Shown: one piece after another, positions 44,944 through 53,971 of the stretch
Layout of the letters: each line of letters begins with the position of its first letter
Numbering within the stretch: position 1 is the stretch's first letter
Origin: Campylobacter concisus
GTDB taxonomy: Bacteria > Campylobacterota > Campylobacteria > Campylobacterales > Campylobacteraceae
DNA: 64,000 bases
Assembly (NCBI RefSeq): GCF_902460845.1
Contig: NZ_CABPVS010000003.1
Location: 258,353 to 322,352, forward strand
Direction of reading: 5' to 3'
Notes under the pieces: generated by a model
Databases searched by the model: none
Seen by the model: the letters and a program-made list of their open reading frames with translations, nothing else
What the model was told of the DNA's origin: nothing
Translations under genes and position numbers: made by a program

Positions 44944-45660
44944 TTATTTTAGGTCGTATTTTTTAAGTAAAGCTTCGTAGCTTCCGTCTTTTTTCATGTC
45001 ATCTAAAATTTGATTTATTTTCTCTATTAACGCACTCTCTTTTCCTTTATCAAAAGCTATTGAAAAGCCCTCGCTGCCATCAACTTCTTTGAAAAATGCT
45101 TCAAGTTCTGGATTTTTCTTAATAAAGCCATATCCGATAGAGCTATCAAGGATGACTGCGTCAAATTTGCCAACTTTTAATCCCATGATGAGTGGCACAG
45201 TATCCTCTGAAGGCACTACTTTTACGCCATTTATAGCATTTGCTGCTAGCTCTTGGACGGTGCCTTGTTGCACGCCAACTCTTTTGCCAGCTAGCTCTTC
45301 TTTAGCTTTTAGTGCGTCATTACCTTTTTTCTTTAGATAGAGGTTTTCAGTTAGATAGTATGGCTTTGTAAAATCAATCGATTTTAATCTATCTGAAGTC
45401 GCACTCATCGCACTTATGATGCCATTTATTTTGCCAGCTTTAAGCGCTGGGATAAGGCCATCAAAACTCATATTTATGATCTTGTATGAAAAGCCTGCAC
45501 GCTTTGAAATTTCATCGATTAGCTCGATGTCAAAGCCTGTTATTTTGTTATTTTCATCGATATACTCAAATGGTGGATAATTCGCCGCTGTACCAAATTT
45601 TAGCTCGTTTGCACAAAGAGCAACAAAAGCTGTAAGTAAAAGAGCAAAGATCTTTTTCAT
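44944..45660 (-). CDS. Polar amino-acid ABC transporter solute-binding protein
   Basis: A 238-residue periplasmic binding protein of the family-3 amino-acid type, with a cleavable signal peptide of about 16 residues. It starts GTAANYPPFEYIDENN and has GFDIELIDEI, DFTKPYY and the later GTVQELA. It lacks a lipobox. It is similar to the binding protein at 48190-48960. It stands alone, with no permease or ATPase gene adjacent, so it might use the transport unit encoded at 48974-50405 or a distant one. The ligand is not known. Confidence 0.92.
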   Translation of the reverse strand: MKKIFALLLTAFVALCANELKFGTAANYPPFEYIDENNKITGFDIELIDEISKRAGFSYKIINMSFDGLIPALKAGKINGIISAMSATSDRLKSIDFTKPYYLTENLYLKKKGNDALKAKEELAGKRVGVQQGTVQELAANAINGVKVVPSEDTVPLIMGLKVGKFDAVILDSSIGYGFIKKNPELEAFFKEVDGSEGFSIAFDKGKESALIEKINQILDDMKKDGSYEALLKKYDLK

Positions 45661-45798
45661 AATAGTGTCCTTTAAGGTGATTTAGTGGCTTAATTATCAG
45701 TATTTCTCTATTAAAAATTGTTTAAATCCGTAATAAAAGAAAAATGCTATAAATATATCGTATAGCAAAGTAGCATATAAATTTTTATAGATAGGTTC

Positions 45799-45823
45799 TA
45801 TCCCTTAATTATCTTAAGGGATA
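45799..45823. terminator. Palindromic hairpin after the chemoreceptor gene
   Basis: A perfect 10-bp stem, TATCCCTTAA with TTAAGGGATA, loop TTATC, 33 bp beyond the chemoreceptor stop codon. No long T-run follows on either strand, so this may also be a regulatory site for the downstream binding-protein gene. Confidence 0.5.
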
Positions 45824-45855
45824 AAATAGTAGGAGCTCTAAGAGTAAGTCAAAGA

Positions 45856-47808
45856 TTAAAATTTACTTTTTCTAACTTCGTTTACTATTGCCTTAGCCAT
45901 GTCGTCAACATCAGATGTTACTTCATTTGCTTTATTGACAATTGATACATTTTCTTTTGTAAGTGTGTCTATTTGCGCAACTGATTGGTTTATCATATTG
46001 ATTCCCTCACTTTGCTCTTTTATAGATTCACTCATTTCATTGATTGATTGAGCTAGTACATTTGTATTTGCTTCGATCTCTGTTAGAGACTTTTGAGTTC
46101 TTTCAGCCAGTTTTCTAACCTCATCTGCAACAACCGCAAAGCCTCTACCATGTTCTCCTGCACGTGCTGCCTCGATCGCGGCATTAAGAGCTAGTAAATT
46201 TGTTTGATCAGCTATATCTCTAATAATAGTTATGATGTTTTTGATCTCGTCACTTTGTCTAATAACATCAGATGTTTTTTGAGATATTGCATTCATTGAA
46301 CTTGACATTTGCTCTACTGCGGCAGCAGACTCTTGAAGTGAGCTTGCTTGTACATTTGCGCCTTGAGTTAGTTCTTTCATTGACTGACTTAAAGACTCAG
46401 CCTTTTCTTCTAGCACATGGGCTTGATCTAAATTTGCTTTTAACATCTTGGCTATCTCTTCACCAAGAGCATTTATACCAACCGCCATTTTACCATCATC
46501 TTCAAGCCTTTTAGTAAAGTCTTGTTTTTTAAAACTTTCTAGTAGATTTAACACGTCGTCGCCATTTTCTGCAATAGCATGTTTAAGTGCGATTTGTAAG
46601 TCTTTAAAAGTTTGTTTTAGCTGGCTAAGTGCAGGATTTGAAGTATCTGCATTAAGCTGAGCTACGTAGTTACCTTTGCCGATTTGATTTACAAAAGTAT
46701 TTGCTTCTTTAATGAAATTATTTTGTTCAGATAAATTTGCCTCGATTTGTTTGATATTCTCATTTATCAGTGCACTCATCTGTCCGATCTCGTCGCTACC
46801 ACTACGATCTAAAAATTCAGCCTTATTAGATTTATAATTTAAGAAGTCAAAAAATCTAACTAAGCCATTTTTAGTCTGATCTATACCAGAGATCAGGTTT
46901 TTACCTATTAATGTAGATACTAGCAACATAAGCAAAATACAAATCGCAATCACAATAGAACTTATAATAAGTTCGGTATCTGCCTCGCCTTTAATTTGCT
47001 TTGCATCTTTTTGCATATTATCAAGCAGCTTAAGCTCAAGCTCTCTCATAGCATCTATCGTAACACTTATCTTTGAAAACCAACTCGCTGCGTCATAAGA
47101 TGCATCTTCAGTAGTAACTACATTTTTAATAATATTCATAGCATCTATAAAATCAGCCTTTTTTCTAGCGATGGCATCAAATTCTTCGCTAAATTCTTTT
47201 GGGTTGTAATCGTCAAAATCCTGCATAAATTTATTTATAACGCTATTTAGTGCAACTACTTTGTTATAGTCCTCTTTGCTTATACTTTTTTTAGTAAAAA
47301 TTCCATTTAAAGTTGCACGCAAAATACCAAAAGACTCTTTTATCTCACCAACAATAATGATACGCTTTAGATCATCTACCAAGCTAGGCTCGAGCTTATC
47401 ACTATATCCATTTATAGCAATAACCTCTTTTCTTAAAATTTTTGTTATACGACTAATTAGATCATTGCCACTTTTTTGATCTACATTTGAGCGGATACTA
47501 TTTATCTCTGAAACTATTTCATTTTTTTCTTCAAGCTTATCAAGCGCAGCATCTACTTTTTTACGCTGCTCTAATAAATTTTTATTATCCCCTCCTGCTA
47601 GCACACCTGAGCTAAATCCGCGTTCTTTTTGCATTTCATGGATAAAATTATTTTGATTTATTATTGTATCCACGATTTTCTCGCTAAATTCTGCTTTTGA
47701 GCGAGTTTTTAAGATACCATTTAGCATGTATGCACTCATGATACCAAGGCCAATAAGACTGACGATAACTATCGCCATAATCTTAGATTTAATACCTAGA
47801 TTATTCAT
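45856..47808 (-). CDS. Methyl-accepting chemotaxis protein with NIT sensor domain
   Basis: A 650-residue chemoreceptor. The first membrane segment is about 10-30 and the second about 283-304. The periplasmic region opens with [17 protein letters not shown], the hallmark of NIT domains linked to nitrate or nitrite sensing. A HAMP-like region follows the second segment. The cytoplasmic part carries the hairpin tip [20 protein letters not shown] and [18 protein letters not shown]. It ends in RKSKF, not the NWETF-type pentapeptide. It lies between two amino-acid binding-protein genes. The ribosome-binding site is AAGGAG. Confidence 0.93.
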   Translation of the reverse strand: MNNLGIKSKIMAIVIVSLIGLGIMSAYMLNGILKTRSKAEFSEKIVDTIINQNNFIHEMQKERGFSSGVLAGGDNKNLLEQRKKVDAALDKLEEKNEIVSEINSIRSNVDQKSGNDLISRITKILRKEVIAINGYSDKLEPSLVDDLKRIIIVGEIKESFGILRATLNGIFTKKSISKEDYNKVVALNSVINKFMQDFDDYNPKEFSEEFDAIARKKADFIDAMNIIKNVVTTEDASYDAASWFSKISVTIDAMRELELKLLDNMQKDAKQIKGEADTELIISSIVIAICILLMLLVSTLIGKNLISGIDQTKNGLVRFFDFLNYKSNKAEFLDRSGSDEIGQMSALINENIKQIEANLSEQNNFIKEANTFVNQIGKGNYVAQLNADTSNPALSQLKQTFKDLQIALKHAIAENGDDVLNLLESFKKQDFTKRLEDDGKMAVGINALGEEIAKMLKANLDQAHVLEEKAESLSQSMKELTQGANVQASSLQESAAAVEQMSSSMNAISQKTSDVIRQSDEIKNIITIIRDIADQTNLLALNAAIEAARAGEHGRGFAVVADEVRKLAERTQKSLTEIEANTNVLAQSINEMSESIKEQSEGINMINQSVAQIDTLTKENVSIVNKANEVTSDVDDMAKAIVNEVRKSKF

Positions 47809-47838
47809 TTTCTCTCCTTTTAGTTTTTCTTAATATCT

Positions 47839-47867
47839 GCTTCAAAAAATAAAGTCATACGACTTTA
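47839..47867 (-). terminator. Terminator or attenuator hairpin just upstream of the chemoreceptor gene
   Basis: On the minus strand TAAAGTC and GACTTTA pair around GTAT, followed at once by six T. The stop codon of the 68-codon ORF lies inside the hairpin, and the chemoreceptor ATG is 31 bp further on. The stem has only two GC pairs, so its strength is uncertain. Confidence 0.5.
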
Positions 47868-48061
47868 ATACTTAAAAATTTATCAACCAAAAAATACTTT
47901 TGGTTATTTTTATAAAAAATATCAATTAACGCATTTATGTAAAATTTTAATTTAAATTTAGATTTATTAATTAGTAGGAATTTTTTAAAAAAATTGTGAT
48001 ACATGCAAATAGAAAATAGCACATTTAAAATAAATGCCGTTCTCATCCTGAGAAGCTCCAT
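47855..48061 (-). CDS. Possible 68-residue leader peptide or small protein
   Basis: A short ORF with an unusually good ribosome-binding site (AAGGAG five bases before ATG 48061). It begins MELLRMRTAFILN. Its first 25 bases are GC-richer than the surrounding DNA and include a TTCTC/GAGAA hairpin around AGGAT. The rest is lysine-, phenylalanine- and isoleucine-rich and AT-driven, so coding is not certain. The stop codon falls within a terminator-like hairpin directly before the chemoreceptor gene. I do not recognise the product. It could be an attenuation leader, an independent small protein or a chance ORF. Confidence 0.35.
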   Translation of the reverse strand: MELLRMRTAFILNVLFSICMYHNFFKKFLLINKSKFKLKFYINALIDIFYKNNQKYFLVDKFLSIKVV

Positions 48062-48146
48062 TTTTTCTCCTTGAAAATAATTAAGTCATTTTATTAATTT
48101 TACTTTTAAAAGATGTTAAATTTTAAAAATTAGAAAAAAGTGAGTT

Positions 48147-48175
48147 TTTGCAGAGAATTCCTGCTTCTCTGCAAA
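48147..48175 (-). terminator. Rho-independent terminator after the amino-acid ABC operon
   Basis: A perfect 11-bp stem, TTTGCAGAGAA with TTCTCTGCAAA, loop TTCCTGC, 15 bp beyond the binding-protein stop. T-rich sequence follows on both strands, so it may work in both directions. Confidence 0.8.
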
Positions 48176-48189
48176 TTTTGTATTTAGAT

Positions 48190-48960
48190 TTATTTCTTTA
48201 ATCCATATTTATCTAGCATTTTGTCAAATTCGCCAGATTTTTGTAGCTCATCGATCGCTGCGTCTATCTTCTTGATAAGCTCAGTGTGTTTGCCTTTATC
48301 AAACGCCATTGCAAATCCTTCCGTGCCATCAGGAACTCTTAAAAATTCTTCTAAATCTGGATTTTGTTTTAAATACTCAACCCCTATCGGACTATCAGTT
48401 AGCACAACGTCGATTTTGCCAGCGTTTAGTGACATGATAGCGGCTGCTACATTTTCAGCAGGTATCGATTTAGTGGTTATGCTTTTGGCTGCTTCTTCTT
48501 GAAGTGTGCCAACTTGAGCTGAAATTTTCTTATCCTTAAGGTTGTCTTTATTTACATCTGAGCCTTTTTTGCGGATAAATAAATTTTCTGAAAAATAATA
48601 TGGCTTGGTGAAATCAACCGATTTTCTTCTCTCATCAGTAGCACTCATACCACTTATTGCGATATCGATCTTGCCTGTTTTCAAGGCCGAGATGAGGCCG
48701 TCAAAATTCATATTTGCAACATCAAATTTGATCCCAGTTTTTTTGGTGATCTCATTTAATAAATCTATCTCAAAACCAACTATTTGGTTTTTTTCATCAA
48801 GATATTCAAAAGGTGGATAATCAGCACTTGATCCGACTTTATAAACCACCTCTTTGCTAGCCTCTGGCGCATTTGCTACACTTTTTTTGTTAGTGTTATC
48901 ACCACAACCTATAAAAAATAAAACTAAGCCTAACGCTAGAACTTTTAAAAAATTTTTCAT
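48190..48960 (-). CDS. Polar amino-acid ABC transporter solute-binding lipoprotein
   Basis: A 256-residue family-3 binding protein with a lipoprotein signal: a hydrophobic stretch, then FFIGCGDN, giving the acylated cysteine near residue 19. It has SSADYPPFEYLDEKN, GFEIDLLNEI and DFTKPYYF. It would be anchored in the inner or outer leaflet facing the periplasm. It is the third gene of the operon with the permease and ATPase. It resembles the soluble paralogue at 44944-45660 over its whole length. The ligand cannot be predicted. Confidence 0.93.
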   Translation of the reverse strand: MKNFLKVLALGLVLFFIGCGDNTNKKSVANAPEASKEVVYKVGSSADYPPFEYLDEKNQIVGFEIDLLNEITKKTGIKFDVANMNFDGLISALKTGKIDIAISGMSATDERRKSVDFTKPYYFSENLFIRKKGSDVNKDNLKDKKISAQVGTLQEEAAKSITTKSIPAENVAAAIMSLNAGKIDVVLTDSPIGVEYLKQNPDLEEFLRVPDGTEGFAMAFDKGKHTELIKKIDAAIDELQKSGEFDKMLDKYGLKK

Positions 48961-48973
48961 TTTTTATCCTTTA

Positions 48974-49702
48974 TTAGTGATTTAAAATTTTACCTAAAAA
49001 CTCTTGTAGACGCTCGTGCTGCGGATTTGTAAAGACATTTTTTGGCGTGTCATCCACTGCTATCTTGCCTTTATCCATAAAGAAAATTCTATTTGCTACA
49101 TTCCTTGCAAAGCCCATCTCATGAGTTACCACAAGCATCGTTATACCTTTTGCTGCGACATCTTTCATAATGTCAAGAACCTCACCTATCATTTCAGGAT
49201 CAAGCGCACTTGTCGGCTCATCAAAAAGTATCACTTCTGGCTCCATTGCTAGGCTTCTAGCGATCGCAATACGTTGCTTCTGTCCGCCTGAAAGCTTGTG
49301 CGGATAGGCAAATTTCTTATCACTTAGCCCAACACTTTTTAGCAACTCATCAGCTCTTTTTTCTGCACTTGCTTTATCTAAAATTCCCGCTTTTATCGGA
49401 GCTAGAGTTAAATTTTGCAAGACATTTTTATTTGCAAAAAGATTAAAGTGCTGAAAAACCATGCTCACTTTTTGGCGAATTTTATTTATATCTGATTTTT
49501 TATCTAAAATATCTTCACTATTTATCTTTATGTGCCCGCTATCTGGCTCCTCAAGGCGGTTTATGCAGCGTAAAAATGTACTTTTTCCACCACCACTTGG
49601 ACCAATTATCGCTATAACTTCACCTTTTTTTATATTTACGCTAATGTCGTTTAAAACGAGTAGATCACCATAGCTTTTATTTAAATTTCTAATCTCAATC
49701 AT
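48974..49702 (-). CDS. Polar amino-acid ABC transporter ATP-binding protein
   Basis: A 242-residue GlnQ/HisP-type ATPase. It shows Walker A GPSGGGKST near 34-42, the Q-loop VFQHFNLF, signature LSGGQ near 139, Walker B ILFDEPTSALD and the switch histidine in VTHEMGFA. It energises amino-acid import with the permease upstream. The start overlaps the permease gene by 8 bp, so the genes are translationally coupled. Confidence 0.96.
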   Translation of the reverse strand: MIEIRNLNKSYGDLLVLNDISVNIKKGEVIAIIGPSGGGKSTFLRCINRLEEPDSGHIKINSEDILDKKSDINKIRQKVSMVFQHFNLFANKNVLQNLTLAPIKAGILDKASAEKRADELLKSVGLSDKKFAYPHKLSGGQKQRIAIARSLAMEPEVILFDEPTSALDPEMIGEVLDIMKDVAAKGITMLVVTHEMGFARNVANRIFFMDKGKIAVDDTPKNVFTNPQHERLQEFLGKILNH

Positions 49703-50405
49703 GGCGATTTAGTCTCCTCTCAAGTAGTTTCACCAAGAAGGTGAAAAATTTAACACTCACATAGTAAACGATGCCTGTAAAAATGACTGGCTCTGGGCTA
49801 TAAAATACCGCCTGCAAGCTCTTACTTTGCATCGTGATATCAACAACGCTTATGTAGCCAACAACCGAAGTTTCTTTAAAAAGCGAGATAAATTCGTTTG
49901 CAAGTGCTGGCAAGATATTTTTTGTAGCTTGTGGAAAAACCACCTCACGCATCGAAACATAGTAGTTTAGACCCATGGCACGAGCCGCTTCCATTTGTCC
50001 TTTATCGACGCTATTTATACCGCTTCTTACGATCTCGGCCACATAAGCAGAACTATTTAGTCCAAGTGCGATGAGAGCTACATAAAAATTATCACTCCAT
50101 GTTGCAAAAATGACAACTGAAAATATTAAAAGTTGAAGTATTACAGGTGTTCCACGTAAGATATCGATATATTCATCGATTATAAAATTTAAGACTTTAA
50201 TATTTAAAAATTTAATAAACGCCAAGGTAAATCCAAGTGTTATGCCTATGGCAATACCGCCTATAGTAAGCCCTAAAGTCACTCCATAACTTTTGATATA
50301 AGCGATCTCTTGAGCCTCACTAAGATTTCTTGGATAGAAAAAATATGCTCCAAGTGAGACAATTATTATAAAAAATAGAAATTTAGCTAAATTTTGAGCC
50401 TTCAA
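49695..50405 (-). CDS. Polar amino-acid ABC transporter permease
   Basis: A 236-residue HisM/GlnP-type inner-membrane permease with about five membrane helices. The family EAA loop is present as GMEAARAMGLNYYVSMREVVFP-like sequence near 137-158, the contact site for the ATPase. It is the first gene of the three-gene operon. A single permease gene implies a homodimeric channel. It diverges from putP. Confidence 0.95.
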   Translation of the reverse strand: MKAQNLAKFLFFIIIVSLGAYFFYPRNLSEAQEIAYIKSYGVTLGLTIGGIAIGITLGFTLAFIKFLNIKVLNFIIDEYIDILRGTPVILQLLIFSVVIFATWSDNFYVALIALGLNSSAYVAEIVRSGINSVDKGQMEAARAMGLNYYVSMREVVFPQATKNILPALANEFISLFKETSVVGYISVVDITMQSKSLQAVFYSPEPVIFTGIVYYVSVKFFTFLVKLLERRLNRHD

Positions 50406-50555
50406 CTTTGTCCTTCTCTTTAAAATATGGCTTTAAATAATACGAAAAAATTTATATCATTTTGCTTAAAAGTGTTTAAGGATCGGCACTGAATGTTGTA
50501 ATTTAAAAAAATTTATATTAATATAAGCCATTTATCTTAATTTGAAAGGAAATTT

Positions 50556-52043
50556 ATGAGCTTTGGGTCTTATTTAGCCATAGCCATCTATTTTGGCTTT
50601 TTGCTCTTTATCGGACGATATTTTTACGATAAAAATGCAAGCATGAACCAATATCTACTGGATAATCGTCAAATGGGTCCAGTTGTCACAGCACTTAGCG
50701 CTGGCGCTTCTGATATGAGTGGTTGGATGCTGCTTGGCGTGCCCGGAGCATTGTATGCAACTGGTGTAGCAAATATCTGGATGATAGCTGGTCTTATTGT
50801 AGGTGCTTACTGCAACTACCTATTTCTAGCAAAAAGGCTTAGGGTCTATACCGAGGTTGCGAGCGATAGCATCACGATACCAGACTTTTTGGAAAACCGC
50901 TTTAAAGATAGAACAAAAATTTTAAGGATCGTATCTGGTCTTATTATTTTGATATTTTTTACACTTTACGTAAGTAGCGGCATCATCGCTGGTGGCAAAA
51001 CATTTGAGAGCTTTTTTGGTATAGGCTTTAGATATGGCGCAATATTTACACTTTGTATCGTGGTCTTTTACACGTTTTTTGGTGGATTTAAGGCTGTGAG
51101 CATAACTGATGCATTTCAGGGGCTTTTGATGTTTTGTGTCCTAGTCTCGATCCCAGTCGTGGCATATCTAAATTTAGACCTGCCAAGCGATACAAATTTG
51201 ATAAAAGAGATAAGCAGGCTTGACGCAAATCACCTAAATCCATTTAGAGATCAGACTTTCTGGGGCATTTTAGGTCTTCTAGCTTGGGGCTTTGGCTACT
51301 TTGGTCAGCCACATATAATTGTTAGATTTATGGCAATACGCGATTCAAAAGAGCTTGCAAAGGCAAGAAGGATCGGTATTGGTTGGATGACGATAGGTCT
51401 ACTAGGTGCTATCATGAGTGGACTTATCGGCTTTGTCTACTTTAGCCAAAGAGGTGGGCTTGGCGATCCTGAGACGGTCTTTTTAAAGCTTGGTGAGCTA
51501 CTTTTCCCACCATTTTTTATAGGTATCATCATCTCAGCCGTGCTTTCAGCGATAATGAGTACCATCTCAAGCCAGCTTTTGGTTACATCAAGCTCGGTTA
51601 CAAAGGACTTCATCTTTGCCTTTTATAAAAAAGAGGTAAGCCAAAGCACGCAAACAGCGATCAGCCGCTATGCCGTAGTAGTCGTAGCGTTAATAGCAAC
51701 AGTACTTGCTTTTATCTCTACAGATAGCGTCCTAAACGTCGTTGGAAATGCTTGGGCTGGATTTGGTGCTAGCTTTGGACCGGTGCTACTTTTTAGCCTT
51801 TACTGGAAACGCATGAGCGCACTTGGGGCTCTAGCTGGTATGATAGCTGGAGGTGTGACCGTAATATTTTGGATAACATCAGGGCTAAATGCCTATGTTT
51901 ATGAAATTTTACCAGGCATCTTAACATCGAGCCTAGCCATCATCATGGTCAGTATCTGGGGCGATACAATAAATAAAATGACAAGTGAGCCACACGAGCA
52001 AGTCATACAAGAAGAATTTGAAAAGATGAAAACAAGGCTTTAG
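50556..52043 (+). CDS. putP: Sodium/proline symporter
   Basis: A 495-residue sodium:solute symporter (SSS family) with about thirteen membrane helices. The PutP-type early region ALSAGASDMSGWMLLGVPG lies near 47-65 and contains residues involved in sodium and proline binding. Later family segments are GYFGQPHIIVRFMAI and SAVLSAIMSTISSQLL. It imports proline for use as carbon and nitrogen source. It has AAAGGA upstream and its own terminator, and is monocistronic. putA is not nearby. Confidence 0.94.
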   Translation: MSFGSYLAIAIYFGFLLFIGRYFYDKNASMNQYLLDNRQMGPVVTALSAGASDMSGWMLLGVPGALYATGVANIWMIAGLIVGAYCNYLFLAKRLRVYTEVASDSITIPDFLENRFKDRTKILRIVSGLIILIFFTLYVSSGIIAGGKTFESFFGIGFRYGAIFTLCIVVFYTFFGGFKAVSITDAFQGLLMFCVLVSIPVVAYLNLDLPSDTNLIKEISRLDANHLNPFRDQTFWGILGLLAWGFGYFGQPHIIVRFMAIRDSKELAKARRIGIGWMTIGLLGAIMSGLIGFVYFSQRGGLGDPETVFLKLGELLFPPFFIGIIISAVLSAIMSTISSQLLVTSSSVTKDFIFAFYKKEVSQSTQTAISRYAVVVVALIATVLAFISTDSVLNVVGNAWAGFGASFGPVLLFSLYWKRMSALGALAGMIAGGVTVIFWITSGLNAYVYEILPGILTSSLAIIMVSIWGDTINKMTSEPHEQVIQEEFEKMKTRL

Positions 52044-52056
52044 GCCTAAACTTACA

Positions 52057-52089
52057 AGAAATTCCTAGTATCTCGTGCTAGGAATTTCT
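52057..52089. terminator. Shared terminator between putP and mnmC
   Basis: A perfect 12-bp stem, AGAAATTCCTAG with CTAGGAATTTCT, nine-base loop, between the convergent stop codons of putP and mnmC. It is the longest perfect stem of this type I found in the window. Confidence 0.8.
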
Positions 52090-52090
52090 G

Positions 52091-53971
52091 TTAATTCTCT
52101 CTTAAAATTTTAATCCCTTTTTTTAGTTTTCTTATCAAAAATCTAGCTGGATGAAGCTCATGAAATAGAGATCTTTCTATACAAAGTGGGCGAGCAAGCA
52201 CAAGATCAGCTATCAAATTTGCTCCAAGTATCGCTGTGCCAAGACCTCTAGAACCGTGGGCAAAATTTACAAAGACATTTTTTTCGTAGCTTGCTTTTGG
52301 ATTGTTGTCTTTATTTTTACTCCAAAATAGCCCTTTGTAGTTTTGCTTGTAAAATTCTTCGTCATGCAAGGCACCAATTATCGGAAACCTGTCTCCACTA
52401 TAACTTCGGTAGCCTACTTTTGCACCGATAATAGTTGCTTTTTTGATATCAAAAAACTCACTTACGTCGTTTAAATTTTTAGTATTATCTTCAACTTTAG
52501 GCATGTCACAAATTTCATTTCTGGCGTAAGTTGCTCCTATAACTTGCGCGCCTTTTACAACTGGACAGATGTAGCCTTTTGCGCTTAGTGGCAAAGTATT
52601 TTTAAGTATTGGTTTTAGGTGCGTGACTTGGCCTCTGACACTGCTTATTTGCATATCGTAGTCCTTAAAAATTTCACTACTCTTGCTACCAGTACAAAAG
52701 ACCAAAATATCAGTCTCTAAATTTTTACCGTTTTTAAATTTAACGCTGATTTTGCCATTTTGCAGGTGTGTTCTGCTCTCATACTCGTGATTTAATAAAA
52801 TTTCAAAATTTTTTGATAGAAATTTGCAAATTTCTCTTGGTCTAGCGTATGCGCCATCTTTTATAAAAATGCCAGGATATGGCTTTAGACTCTCATCAAA
52901 TTTAAAAATTTCCTCCGCGCCTTGATCCTGCCACGAGCCATATCTCTTAACTAACTCATCATCAAATGCGTAGTCGATGCAGCCGTTAAATTTGATAAGG
53001 CTTTTTGGCAAAGTTGCCTTATAAAATCTCACTGCTTGCAAAAATGCGTTTAAATGCATGCGGCCTAAATTTACACCAGGCTTGGTAACTAGAGGCATCA
53101 AAGCGCCACAGTGATTGCCTGAGCCATTTGTGGCCACCTCGCTCTTTGCCTCAGCGATCACAACCTTAAAGCCATTTTTGGCTAGCTCGCCAGCTGTTGC
53201 AAGTCCGGCCACGCCAGCTCCTATGATAAGTGCTGTTTTGCCTTTTGACTCAGCAAGTGGCTCACATCTTGCAAACCAAGCATCCTTTAAATTTTCATCC
53301 TTTTTTTCTAGCACGGCGCTACTCATCTGACGTTTTCTAGCGTAGCCCTCTTTTAGGCTTAGTAGAAAGCCAGCACCCTTTAGACCGTCCTTAACCATTT
53401 TTGCGCATGAGTAAGTTCTAACTATCGTGCCGGGTTTGCTTAGTCTTGCGATCTCTCTAAAAATTTCTTCACTCCATATTGAGCCATTTTTACTTGGAGC
53501 AAAGCCGTCTAGAAACCAGATATCAGCGTTAAAATCAAGCTCAGGTAAAATTTCTTTAGCCTCACCGTAGCAAAGATCAAGTGTGATATTTGGGGCGAAA
53601 TTTATGCGGTGTATGCCTGAAACTAGAGGCGGATAGAGCGAAATCAGCTTTTTGGCATAAGCTTTAAAAATGCCTAAATTTTCATAAATTTTTAAAAGAT
53701 CATCTTTTTTAATAGGACTTTTTTCGATGCTAACAAAGTGAAGTTTTTTAGAGCTATTTTTAAATTTCTTACAAAGTGTGAAAAAATTTAACCCAGCACC
53801 AAACCCAGTCTCAGCGACGATGAAGCTATCTTTACTCTGCCAAATTTCATCAAGTGCGCTTGCAAAGACAAATTCGCTCTCAAGCCAAGGTTTATCGGTA
53901 TTAAAGTAGATGTCACCAAACTCTTCGTTAAATGGAATTTGTCCTTTAAAGCTTAAATTTGCATTTTTCAT
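52091..53971 (-). CDS. mnmC: Bifunctional tRNA mnm5s2U synthesis protein
   Basis: A 626-residue fusion. The N-terminal methyltransferase (about 1-220) has ETGFGAGLNF as its SAM loop and LDGFAPSKNG. The C-terminal FAD oxidase (about 245-600) has the dinucleotide-binding IIGAGVAGLATAGEL. It finishes the 5-methylaminomethyl-2-thiouridine modification at the wobble base. It is the last gene of the long cluster. Its start overlaps amiA by 4 bp. The order mnmC, amiA, nitronate monooxygenase, tyrS matches C. jejuni. Confidence 0.95.
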   Translation of the reverse strand: MKNANLSFKGQIPFNEEFGDIYFNTDKPWLESEFVFASALDEIWQSKDSFIVAETGFGAGLNFFTLCKKFKNSSKKLHFVSIEKSPIKKDDLLKIYENLGIFKAYAKKLISLYPPLVSGIHRINFAPNITLDLCYGEAKEILPELDFNADIWFLDGFAPSKNGSIWSEEIFREIARLSKPGTIVRTYSCAKMVKDGLKGAGFLLSLKEGYARKRQMSSAVLEKKDENLKDAWFARCEPLAESKGKTALIIGAGVAGLATAGELAKNGFKVVIAEAKSEVATNGSGNHCGALMPLVTKPGVNLGRMHLNAFLQAVRFYKATLPKSLIKFNGCIDYAFDDELVKRYGSWQDQGAEEIFKFDESLKPYPGIFIKDGAYARPREICKFLSKNFEILLNHEYESRTHLQNGKISVKFKNGKNLETDILVFCTGSKSSEIFKDYDMQISSVRGQVTHLKPILKNTLPLSAKGYICPVVKGAQVIGATYARNEICDMPKVEDNTKNLNDVSEFFDIKKATIIGAKVGYRSYSGDRFPIIGALHDEEFYKQNYKGLFWSKNKDNNPKASYEKNVFVNFAHGSRGLGTAILGANLIADLVLARPLCIERSLFHELHPARFLIRKLKKGIKILREN

